64,000 bases of DNA, taken from Thiosulfatimonas sediminis. Its GTDB lineage: Bacteria > Pseudomonadota > Gammaproteobacteria > Thiomicrospirales > Thiomicrospiraceae. The stretch spans positions 2,046,001 to 2,110,000 of the forward strand of contig NZ_AP021889.1 of the NCBI RefSeq assembly GCF_011398355.1, read 5' to 3'. A program made the position numbers and the translations under genes. The notes under the pieces were generated by a model, which worked only from the letters and a program-made list of their open reading frames with translations, did not search any database and had not been told where the DNA came from. Below are positions 47,085 through 54,914 of the stretch, piece after piece (the first letter of the stretch is position 1; each line of letters begins with the position of its first letter).

Positions 47085-47540
47085 TTAAAAACTAAAATCT
47101 GGCAATAATTCGCCCAATTGTTGTAACTCTTCGGCATTGAGGCTCTCTTCGCCATCTTGATCCCAAATTGCCTTATCCCACAATTCAAAACGCTTGCCTT
47201 GCCCAACTAAAATAACTTCTTTGCTAAAACCCATCCGCTCAATATGTTGCGGCCCTACATTAATGCGTCCCTGGATATCAAGTATCTGCTCATTAACGCG
47301 GCCAATCATCAAACGTTGCATTTTACGAATGGTTGGATTGGTGTTTGGCAAACTCATCAATTTGGCTTCAAATTGCAGCCACTGTTTTTGGGGGTAGATA
47401 TTTAGGCACTCATTCGCGGTATCAAATGAGACGTATAAGGTCGATTCATGTTCATCCTGCAAATAGTCACGATACTTTTTGGGAATCGCAATACGCCCCT
47501 TTGCATCGATATTCAATTTGTGGTCGCCCCTAAATTCCAC
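47085..47540 (-). CDS. mraZ: MraZ, DNA-binding repressor of the dcw cluster (GTG start)
   Basis: AbrB-like transcription factor that represses its own operon. 151 residues with two SpoVT/AbrB-type halves: FRGDHKLNIDAKGRIAIPKKYRD (1st) and RINVGPQHIERMGFSKEVILVGQGKRFELWD (2nd). The start is a GTG at 47540, inside the MEFRGDHKLN-type N terminus; no ATG lies upstream in frame, and GGGGA six bases before it serves as ribosome site. The start codon and ribosome site are both part of the MraZ operator repeats. Confidence 0.94.
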   Translation of the reverse strand: MEFRGDHKLNIDAKGRIAIPKKYRDYLQDEHESTLYVSFDTANECLNIYPQKQWLQFEAKLMSLPNTNPTIRKMQRLMIGRVNEQILDIQGRINVGPQHIERMGFSKEVILVGQGKRFELWDKAIWDQDGEESLNAEELQQLGELLPDFSF

Positions 47541-47572
47541 CTAATTCCCCACAAAGTTCCACTTTACCCCAC
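47535..47572 (-). promoter_or_regulatory. MraZ operator (four GTGGRR repeats)
   Basis: On the minus strand GTGGGG, GTGGAA, GTGGGG and GTGGAA end at 47567, 47557, 47547 and 47535, with periods of 10, 10 and 12. This matches the TGGG-type direct repeats with about 10-base spacing that MraZ binds in other bacteria. The last repeat is the mraZ start codon. Confidence 0.8.
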
Positions 47573-48339
47573 TTGTTGGATGTAATGATATTCACCTACG
47601 CCACTAGAGTCAACTGCGTAACTCTCATAAAACCCTTAGAAAACCTTTTGATGACAATGACTTAGAAGACATTCCATACTCCCTAAAAGCCAAAAACAAC
47701 AAAGAAAATATGTTTTTTTCTCTTTTCTTTCAATCAATTAGGGACATTTCCAACAAACAACCTTAAACAAGGTTAATAAATAAGCAATAATTAACCTGCA
47801 AAAACAAAGGCTATCTCAAAAACGAAAAACTCCATACATATGGGGTAAATTTTCAATGCAAAAACAACATATTGTGTCTATAAAAAAATTTTCAAAAAAA
47901 CACTCTTTTTTTTTAACCTTTTTTTCACCACTTTGCCACTCGATTACTGATACATTTTTCAAAAAAACAGCCAACTTATTACCAGCAGTCGATATAAGTA
48001 AAGAAATCACCCTCTATACGACTATATACCCATTCTTTTTAGGCACAAATGTGCCACAAAACGCCCTACCCAGAACAGCACAATGAGCACGAGCAATCAA
48101 TCGACAAATCACTTAAGTTATTACGGAGAAAAGATAGAGGATTTCTGAGCCGTCTATTCGAACGAATCATTTGATAAGAATCGGTTCAAGAGTTGAGATA
48201 AAACCATACCCTAAAGGCGTAAAAAAACGCCGAGAGGTTTCTAAGAAAGCAATGCCATGAAAATGGCTTAGTGGAAATATAAACTAGAAGGATTTCCCCA
48301 CAGGCACACGGTTTGTATGCCATGCAAGAAAATTGAATG
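47573..48339. other. 767-base intergenic stretch between the mraZ operator and rnpB
   Basis: No gene supported. The stretch 47650-48060 is very AT-rich, with long A and T runs, and short frames on both strands look random. The mraZ promoter must lie at its left end. Near 48220-48235 there is a GGCGT/ACGCC hairpin with a T-rich loop, and near 48255 a GCCATTTTCATGGC hairpin; both lie downstream of rnpB and could relate to its 3' end or termination. Confidence 0.5.
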
Positions 48340-48714
<375 letters not shown>

Positions 48715-48755
48715 GGCGCATCTTACCGGATTTGACTAAATCCGCAAGCCTTGAA

Positions 48756-50033
48756 TTATGGCAGCTGCGCTTTCAAAGATTTTGCCAATTGATTGCGAAA
48801 CCGATAAGGCACTTTTTGATTACTCATAAAGACAAAAGGCAGCCATTGCTGTTGATGCTTGAAGTAACCGGCTAAGGTACTCACCCCCAAGAGAGAACCG
48901 GATTTTGCAAACACGCCCTCCTCAACTTCTGGCAGTAACTCACGCCAAGGTGCAAAGGCCTGCAATACTTGATACAACTGCCGGGCATTGATGCGATTGT
49001 CTCGCGACAGCCCGGCTGCATCAAAAAACCGCACTTCGTCCTCTTGCCAGGCAAACTGCTGTGCTAATTTTTGCTGATACAACTTCTGCACACTCTGTGC
49101 AGAGGCTGGAGCGCCATAAATTTCAGCCGCCAAATTCAACGCTATCTGGTTGGCAATAAAATTGGTCGAATACTTCAGCATTGGTCGAATCATTTCGGCC
49201 AAATTGCGACGATTAAAATGGCGATAACGAAATCGCATTGACTGCGGATTTGCGCTCGATAATGGCTGCTCACCTATTTGCGCAGCAATGCCATTTTGCT
49301 GCAACAAAGTTTGCAACAACTCCAAAGCATACTGCTGATTAAGCCGATAATTCTGTCCGGTGTTAATTCTTTCTTCTTGCGCTATTTTCAAACTCAGGCC
49401 CGCGTTTTCAACAATCGTCTGGGCACTGCGTGTCCAAGGCGTTTGCGGCTCTGCGGACTCCCAACCGGTCAGCGTTTTGCGCACATTAATACTGTTAAAG
49501 TTAGCGACTAAAGCACCGTTAATCGCATCATAGGGATTAAGGCTTCGCTCTGCCCCTGGCATATTCAGGGGCTCGTCAAACCATTGATTGGCTAGATGAA
49601 TACTTTGAATTTGCGTAATTCCTTGTGCCTTAAGTTGCGCGGCGAGATATTCGGCAATAATCGCCCACTCTTCAGAAACCAAAAACGGGTCGCCAAAAGC
49701 GCCTATCTCCAAGCGAGCGCAATTGATCGCTTGCACCTCTGTGCAAGAATACACCGTAAAATCGGTGTGAAAATGATGCTCCGCTCCCCAATGCTGCAAT
49801 GCCAGCAAAGCCGTAATTAACTTGGTGGTCGATGCGGGGACTAACGCTTGCTCAATATTATCGGCATATAATAAGTGGCCTTGTTCATTCGCAATCAGTA
49901 AAGCCGCCGGATGCAATGTCTGATAAAGCGCAAAACTTTTACCAGAAAATTCGAGTGGTTGGCTCACTGAAGAGCCTGCCATTATCGAAAAGGCGTAGCC
50001 TGAAAAAATCAGTATCAATAAACTTTTAACCAC
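48756..50033 (-). CDS. dacB: DacB, D-Ala-D-Ala carboxypeptidase/endopeptidase (PBP4, peptidase S13)
   Basis: Periplasmic low-molecular-mass PBP that trims and opens peptidoglycan crosslinks. 425 residues, somewhat shorter than E. coli PBP4 (477). Signal peptide at about 1-20. Catalytic motifs: Ser-Thr-Thr-Lys in VPASTTKLITALLAL near 68, Ser-Thr-Asn in KYSTNFIANQIAL near 288 and Lys-Ser-Gly in FAKSGSLLGV near 386 (KTG in many PBPs; KSG is accepted in this family). The start at 50033 is an ATG; divergent from the small membrane protein gene. Confidence 0.93.
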   Translation of the reverse strand: MVKSLLILIFSGYAFSIMAGSSVSQPLEFSGKSFALYQTLHPAALLIANEQGHLLYADNIEQALVPASTTKLITALLALQHWGAEHHFHTDFTVYSCTEVQAINCARLEIGAFGDPFLVSEEWAIIAEYLAAQLKAQGITQIQSIHLANQWFDEPLNMPGAERSLNPYDAINGALVANFNSINVRKTLTGWESAEPQTPWTRSAQTIVENAGLSLKIAQEERINTGQNYRLNQQYALELLQTLLQQNGIAAQIGEQPLSSANPQSMRFRYRHFNRRNLAEMIRPMLKYSTNFIANQIALNLAAEIYGAPASAQSVQKLYQQKLAQQFAWQEDEVRFFDAAGLSRDNRINARQLYQVLQAFAPWRELLPEVEEGVFAKSGSLLGVSTLAGYFKHQQQWLPFVFMSNQKVPYRFRNQLAKSLKAQLP

Positions 50034-50128
50034 TTAAGATGACTCACTCTGTTCAAATTTTTTAGAGTCTTACCCAATATTCTTTTAAGATAAGCGCTCG
50101 ATTTTCCGCTCTTTTGGTAGATATTATA

Positions 50129-50500
50129 ATGAAGACAGACGCCAAACACGCTTTTCGCTGGTATCAACAACCATTAAACAAAACCCTATTTTACGGCTTT
50201 GGCTGGGCAATGATTGCCGCACTATTCATTCCACCCAGCTTAATTCCAACTTGGCAATATGGTTATCTATTCGGCTCCGTACCCAGTATGCTGATTTGGG
50301 ACTTGTTTGCGGTTCGCAACAGCACCAGTATTCTGCTGGGCGCGTTATTTAATCTATTGATTTTACTCAGTCCATATCTGTTATATCGAAAAACCGGTGA
50401 ACAACTCTGGTGGTTTTACCTAAGTATTTCCATGTACGCGCTCGCCAATGCTGGACTGGGCATCACGATGATTATTAGTATGCGTAATTTAACCAATTAG
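50129..50500 (+). CDS. Small inner-membrane protein, 123 residues
   Basis: Not recognised. About four hydrophobic segments: near 16-38 (LFYGFGWAMIAALFIP), a short one near 45-60, 68-86 (SILLGALFNLLILLSPYLLY) and 94-118 (WWFYLSISMYALANAGLGITM). It has no signal peptide or catalytic motif. The ATG at 50129 is preferred over a TTG at 50114. It is followed after 8 bases by rsmJ and probably shares its transcript. Confidence 0.65.
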   Translation: MKTDAKHAFRWYQQPLNKTLFYGFGWAMIAALFIPPSLIPTWQYGYLFGSVPSMLIWDLFAVRNSTSILLGALFNLLILLSPYLLYRKTGEQLWWFYLSISMYALANAGLGITMIISMRNLTN

Positions 50501-50508
50501 GCGGCGGC

Positions 50509-51321
50509 ATGCAGGTATTTATTGACGATCGTACTTTTTCCCAACAGGCTCAACAACTGGCTATTGATTTAGCCTTACCGCGTTTAAGTGACGGCGGTTT
50601 TCAAGTGCAGGAAGACGCGTTACTAAGTTGGTCAGCGCCCAAAAAATCCACACACTTACACCTGGCTTTACTGCCACCGGATTCAGGCCCTTTGAGCATT
50701 GATTTTTTTGGCGGCAAAAAAGCCCATCGTCGTCAATTTGGTGGCGGAAAAGGCCAACCTTTAGTGCGCGCAATGGGCCATCTCACAGACAGAATGCCAA
50801 CCATTTTTGATGCCACAGCGGGTATGGGCGGCGATGCTTTTGTGTTAGCCTCTCTAGGCTTTACCGTATGGATGAATGAGCGCAATCCAGTTGTCGCAGC
50901 CTTACTGCAAGACGCTTTGCAACGCGCCAAAGTCAGTCAAGAGCGTAGCGAAATCGATGTTCAAAGTGCACAAATTATTAGCCGCTTGAGCTTCAGCCAA
51001 GGTGATAGCGTGCAAATCATCCGCGAACTGGCTGCACAAGGCACTCATTTTGATACCATCTATCTCGACCCAATGTATCCGCATAAAAAGAAAAGCGCAG
51101 CAACCAAAAAAGAGATGGCCACGCTACAGAAACTGCTAGGCGCAGATATCGACAGTGCGCTGCTGCTGGAAAATGCATTGCAGCACGCAAAATATCGCGT
51201 CGTGGTTAAGCGTCCAAAGGGCGCGGAGCCAATTGCCTATGCAATAAAACCAAGTTCCGCAATTGAAAGCCCAAATACCCGTTATGATGTTTATTCGATT
51301 AAAGCGTTAACGACCGGATAA
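50509..51321 (+). CDS. rsmJ: RsmJ, 16S rRNA m2G1516 methyltransferase
   Basis: SAM-dependent methyltransferase for N2 of G1516 in 16S rRNA. 270 residues. Visible: SGPLSIDFFGGKKAHRRQFGGGKGQPLVRA near 62-90, the SAM motif FDATAGMGGDAFVLASLG near 99-116, MNERNPVVAALLQDAL, and the catalytic-region FDTIYLDPMYPHKKKSA near 183. These are characteristic of the YhiQ/RsmJ family. It lies 7 bases before the response regulator gene. Confidence 0.95.
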   Translation: MQVFIDDRTFSQQAQQLAIDLALPRLSDGGFQVQEDALLSWSAPKKSTHLHLALLPPDSGPLSIDFFGGKKAHRRQFGGGKGQPLVRAMGHLTDRMPTIFDATAGMGGDAFVLASLGFTVWMNERNPVVAALLQDALQRAKVSQERSEIDVQSAQIISRLSFSQGDSVQIIRELAAQGTHFDTIYLDPMYPHKKKSAATKKEMATLQKLLGADIDSALLLENALQHAKYRVVVKRPKGAEPIAYAIKPSSAIESPNTRYDVYSIKALTTG

Positions 51322-51328
51322 ACAGCCT

Positions 51329-51748
51329 ATGAAAGACTGCGCAACACAAGAAAACATCAACGTTTTCGCCGTAGACGATTCGGAGGTTATTTGCTCTCTA
51401 TTGAAAATAACGCTTGAAAAAAGCGGCCTGCACCTTACCCTCAGCCGCAATTTAGGTGATGCCAAACAGATTGTGCAATCGACCCAATTTGACCTTATTA
51501 TTGTTGATTACATGCTCAGTATCGAGGATAACGGATTGCAACTGGTTGAGTTCCTTAAAGAAACCATCAATGCCGCAACCCCGGTCTTGATGCTCAGCGC
51601 AGAAATTGACGAACCCATTAAGCAAAGAGCAAAGCAACTTGGCGTGAAAGCATGGATGAAAAAGCCTTTTTCACCAGACTCCATTACCGAACTTAGTCAA
51701 CGCCTTTTAGCCAATCAAAACATTAAGAGGCCCACTAAGCCTAACTAA
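51329..51748 (+). CDS. Stand-alone CheY-like response regulator
   Basis: 139 residues, one receiver domain and no output domain. Acidic pocket Asp16-Asp17 (AVDDSEV), phospho-acceptor Asp60 (IIVDYMLS), Ser in LMLSAE near 94 and the conserved Lys in MKKPFSP near 112. It could act in chemotaxis or in another two-component relay; the partner kinase is not in the window. It follows rsmJ by 7 bases and is convergent with rsmI. Confidence 0.88.
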   Translation: MKDCATQENINVFAVDDSEVICSLLKITLEKSGLHLTLSRNLGDAKQIVQSTQFDLIIVDYMLSIEDNGLQLVEFLKETINAATPVLMLSAEIDEPIKQRAKQLGVKAWMKKPFSPDSITELSQRLLANQNIKRPTKPN

Positions 51749-51763
51749 AAAGACGTTTTCTGA

Positions 51764-52645
51764 TTATTCGAACGCCGCGTCCTTAAGCTCCAACACGCGT
51801 TGATAAACCTGTTTTTTCTTGACCGATAAAGCCAGAGAAATCACTTCAGAAATCTGTTTAACTGGCAGGTTCTGCTGCAACATCGCGTTAATCCACGGAT
51901 CAAATTCGCTGCTAGCCCTCTCCTCTTGCTGAAGTTGCGCGCCCTGCAACATCAACACAAATTCGCCACGTACCTTACCCGAGTTTGCCTGAAAAAATTC
52001 ATTCACTTCTTGTAGCGAGCCTGATACAAACTGCTCATACTGCTTGGTCAACTCCCGCGCAACCGCTAATTCACGCTCAGCTCCAAAAACCTCAAGCAGA
52101 TCACTCAATGTATCCAGTACACGATGCGGTGACTCATAAAACACTAAGGTTGCCGTTGTCTCCAATAGCGCCTGGAGTTCCAACTTACGCTTATTTGAAC
52201 GCGCCGGTAAAAACCCCATATACCGAAAACTATCCGTTGGCAAACCTGCCGCACTCAATGCAGTGATCACCGCGCTCGGCCCTGGAATCGGCACCACAGC
52301 CACCCCAGCTTGGCGCAGTTTTTTAACCAGCACAAATCCCGGATCATTAATCAAAGGGGTACCAGCATCCGACACCAGTGCGCCGTTCTCACCGGCTAAC
52401 AACTTGACGAGCAGCTGTTCACTGCGCTCCGCTTCGTTATGCTCATGCAGACTAAATAAGGTCTGCTGAATAGCAAAATGTTGCAACAGGGGTTTGGTAT
52501 GGCGGGTATCTTCAGCAGCGATCCAATCGACACTCGCCAAAGTCTCTAAGGCACGCTGAGAAATATCCGCCAAATTACCAATTGGGGTTGCCACTACATA
52601 TAAGATACCGCTGCCGGGTTGACGTTGATCTGAATTGATTAGCAA
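51764..52645 (-). CDS. rsmI: RsmI, 16S rRNA 2'-O-methyltransferase (C1402)
   Basis: Methylates the ribose of C1402, the same nucleotide that RsmH modifies on the base. 293 residues. Visible: LYVVATPIGNLADISQRALETL near 15-36, AAEDTRHTKPLL, SLHEHNE, ALVSDAGTPLINDPG near 92-106, IPGPSAVITALSAAGLPTDSFRYMGFLP near 118-145 and FYESPHRV. It is divergent from lpoA across a 148-base gap that must hold both promoters, as in many gammaproteobacteria. Confidence 0.96.
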   Translation of the reverse strand: MLINSDQRQPGSGILYVVATPIGNLADISQRALETLASVDWIAAEDTRHTKPLLQHFAIQQTLFSLHEHNEAERSEQLLVKLLAGENGALVSDAGTPLINDPGFVLVKKLRQAGVAVVPIPGPSAVITALSAAGLPTDSFRYMGFLPARSNKRKLELQALLETTATLVFYESPHRVLDTLSDLLEVFGAERELAVARELTKQYEQFVSGSLQEVNEFFQANSGKVRGEFVLMLQGAQLQQEERASSEFDPWINAMLQQNLPVKQISEVISLALSVKKKQVYQRVLELKDAAFE

Positions 52646-52793
52646 ATGGATTCCTTCAAATTAAGCGATGCGGCAATTCGTCAACATTCTGCTTTCAAAA
52701 TGCGTCGTGCCGATGAGAGTCGGTTGAATCTTCAACAGACCCTAGGTAAATCTTTTATAATTCGACTATTCTAACTTAAATTATTTTGCTGCC

Positions 52794-54458
52794 ATGTCCA
52801 ATCCTGCCAATTCGTCACACCCCAACGCCTTAACGCTTGCGCTGACCGCTTGTCTCGGGCTAAGTCTTACACTAAGTGGTTGTAGCACCCCTGCGCCTGC
52901 GCCAGTCGAAAAAAAACCGCCCGTGGTTGTGCCAGAAGAGCCTAAAGTGGTGGTCACGCCAATAAAACCAATGCCAATTATGACCGCTATTGACCCCGAA
53001 GAAGAACGCCAAAAGGCGCTCGCAGCACAAGACTGGCAAACGTATTTACAGTTTAGCGATGATCTCTGGCAAGACGCACCGGAAGCACGAAAAATCCAAC
53101 TAGAAACCGAAATTTGGCAAACCCTGCTTCCGCTGGACGATACAACTTTAGCGCTTTTGGAGAACAGTCGCGATATGCGCGTAGACGCCTGGGCCCACTT
53201 AGTACGCGTCTTTCGCCAACAGGGCTTAGCCTTTAAACAAGGCCTGCAAAACTTAAACGAATTTGAACAAGATGCGATTTACCAAGCGCATCTTCTGCCT
53301 CAGCTATTAGCGCAGCTGCCAAGCGAAAAACGCATTTCTCAAATCGCCGTATTTTTACCGCTTAACTCAAAATTCAAACCGGTCGCGGAACAGGTACAAA
53401 GAGGAATTTTAAAAGCCTTTTACCAAAACAGTAACCTGCAGAACCAATTGCAAATCCGATTTTACGACAGCAGTGACGAATCACAAGTAAGCAGCCTGTA
53501 TTTCCAAGCCAAGCAAGATGGTGCTGACGTCGTGATTGGGCCACTGCGCAAAAGCGCTATCGAGCAGTTGCAAGGCTTTGATGACCCTTACATTATCGCC
53601 CTAAACGAAATTGGTAAAGCGACGCCTTTCCCGCAATTCAGTTTAAAAAGCAGCGATAAAATCGGTCAAATGACGGATGGCTTTGTGCAACAACAGTATC
53701 AAAACATTGGTATCATCAATAGCGACAGTCCAGAACAGAGTCTACAAGCCTCCTTACTCATTAATGCTTGGAGCAATCCTCCATTTCACACACAAACGCA
53801 AGTCACTTATTCCAATGAAAAACCGCGTCTGCGAGAAGCTTTTGATCAGCTCCTTAATGCCGAACAGAGCACCGAACGGAAAAATGTTCTAAGCCGCAGC
53901 ATTGGCGAAAAACTGGATTTTTATCCACGCGTCCGTCAGGATCTTGATGCTGTAGTGGTGTTTGACTCGGCGCAGCGTCTTGCGGTTATTAATCCACAAA
54001 AAGCATTGTATCTACTCGACATCCCCATCTATGGCGCAACATCAATGAGCCGTCAAGATTTAGCAACTTTGCAAAACAATCGCGATTTAAAGCAGACGAT
54101 TGTGTTAACCCAACCCTTAGTTCTCAATCCGCAGACATTAAACAGCGCGTTTGAAGCCTTTGGCTGGGATGCACTCATGCTGGCGACAAATCTCGGCGCG
54201 CTGCAACAAGGCGGTTGTTTAAGCAACACCAAAACAGGGCAACTCAGCTTAATCGATAATAAAGTGGTACAAGCATTAGTCTGGGCTAAATTTGATGATC
54301 AAGGGCAACTGCAAGCCTATCAATTGCCACAGGCGACTGAGAAATTCGCAACCAGTAGCGAAACCGAATCCAACATGAGCGATGCTGAGCAAGATTTGCA
54401 ACTCCTTCTACGCCAAGAGATGTTGCAAAACAGTCAACAGCAAAGCATCACGCCCTAA
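52794..54458 (+). CDS. lpoA: LpoA, outer-membrane lipoprotein activator of PBP1a
   Basis: Stimulates PBP1a peptidoglycan synthesis from the outer membrane. 554 residues. Signal peptide with lipobox LSGC, cysteine near residue 30, followed by a Pro/Val/Lys-rich linker. The N-terminal part is helical (TPR-like) and the C-terminal part, from about 185 (IAVFLPLNSKFKPVAEQVQRGILKAFY), is a periplasmic-binding-like fold (LppC family) with DGADVVIGPLRKSAIEQL and VVVFDSAQRLAVINPQ. It is followed by yraN after 13 bases, the usual pairing. Confidence 0.93.
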   Translation: MSNPANSSHPNALTLALTACLGLSLTLSGCSTPAPAPVEKKPPVVVPEEPKVVVTPIKPMPIMTAIDPEEERQKALAAQDWQTYLQFSDDLWQDAPEARKIQLETEIWQTLLPLDDTTLALLENSRDMRVDAWAHLVRVFRQQGLAFKQGLQNLNEFEQDAIYQAHLLPQLLAQLPSEKRISQIAVFLPLNSKFKPVAEQVQRGILKAFYQNSNLQNQLQIRFYDSSDESQVSSLYFQAKQDGADVVIGPLRKSAIEQLQGFDDPYIIALNEIGKATPFPQFSLKSSDKIGQMTDGFVQQQYQNIGIINSDSPEQSLQASLLINAWSNPPFHTQTQVTYSNEKPRLREAFDQLLNAEQSTERKNVLSRSIGEKLDFYPRVRQDLDAVVVFDSAQRLAVINPQKALYLLDIPIYGATSMSRQDLATLQNNRDLKQTIVLTQPLVLNPQTLNSAFEAFGWDALMLATNLGALQQGGCLSNTKTGQLSLIDNKVVQALVWAKFDDQGQLQAYQLPQATEKFATSSETESNMSDAEQDLQLLLRQEMLQNSQQQSITP

Positions 54459-54471
54459 CAAGGACAGCATC

Positions 54472-54909
54472 ATGGGAAAATCACTTGGGCTCTTAGAGCA
54501 AATCAAGGCCAAGCTTTCCCAACCGAAAACCCGCCAACAAGCTGGCCGTGTTTTAAGCAAATGGCTCGGCCAACAAAAAGAAAAGCAAGCACTGGACTAT
54601 TTGCAAAAAAACGGCGTCATCTCAATCGCACAAAACTTCCGTTGCGATCAGTACCAGAAAGGCGAAATTGATTTAATTGGTTTGGATACCAGCAAACAAA
54701 TATTGATTTTTTTTGAAGTCAAATACCGTAAAAATAGCCTCTACGGCCACCCTACCGAAACCCTTAGCGCCGCACAACAGCAACGCATTCGCCGCTGTGC
54801 ACAGGTATTTTTACAAAAACAGCCTCAATACCAAAATCATGACTGCCGCTTTGATGTCATTAGTTTTATCGGCGACAAACCCCCAGAGTGGATTAAAAAT
54901 GCCTTTTAA
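54472..54909 (+). CDS. yraN: YraN/UPF0102 family nuclease-like protein
   Basis: 145 residues from the ATG at 54472, which follows an AAGGA site; the frame is open upstream into lpoA. UPF0102 proteins have an RNase H/Holliday-junction-resolvase-like PD-(D/E)XK fold of uncertain role. Visible: ALDYLQKNGVISIAQNFRC, GEIDLIG near 63-69 (metal-binding Glu/Asp), FFEVKYRKN near 80-88 (Glu and Lys of the motif), and QQQRIRRCAQVFL. An N-terminal extension of about 30 residues (LLEQIKAKLSQPKTRQQAGR) precedes the core. It ends 5 bases from the convergent ppsA stop. Confidence 0.9.
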   Translation: MGKSLGLLEQIKAKLSQPKTRQQAGRVLSKWLGQQKEKQALDYLQKNGVISIAQNFRCDQYQKGEIDLIGLDTSKQILIFFEVKYRKNSLYGHPTETLSAAQQQRIRRCAQVFLQKQPQYQNHDCRFDVISFIGDKPPEWIKNAF

Positions 54910-54914
54910 ATCCT

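Noticed and set aside
47816-48086. Short frames on both strands in the AT-rich gap upstream of mraZ
   Set aside because: Low-complexity Lys/Phe/Ser-rich translations without ribosome sites.
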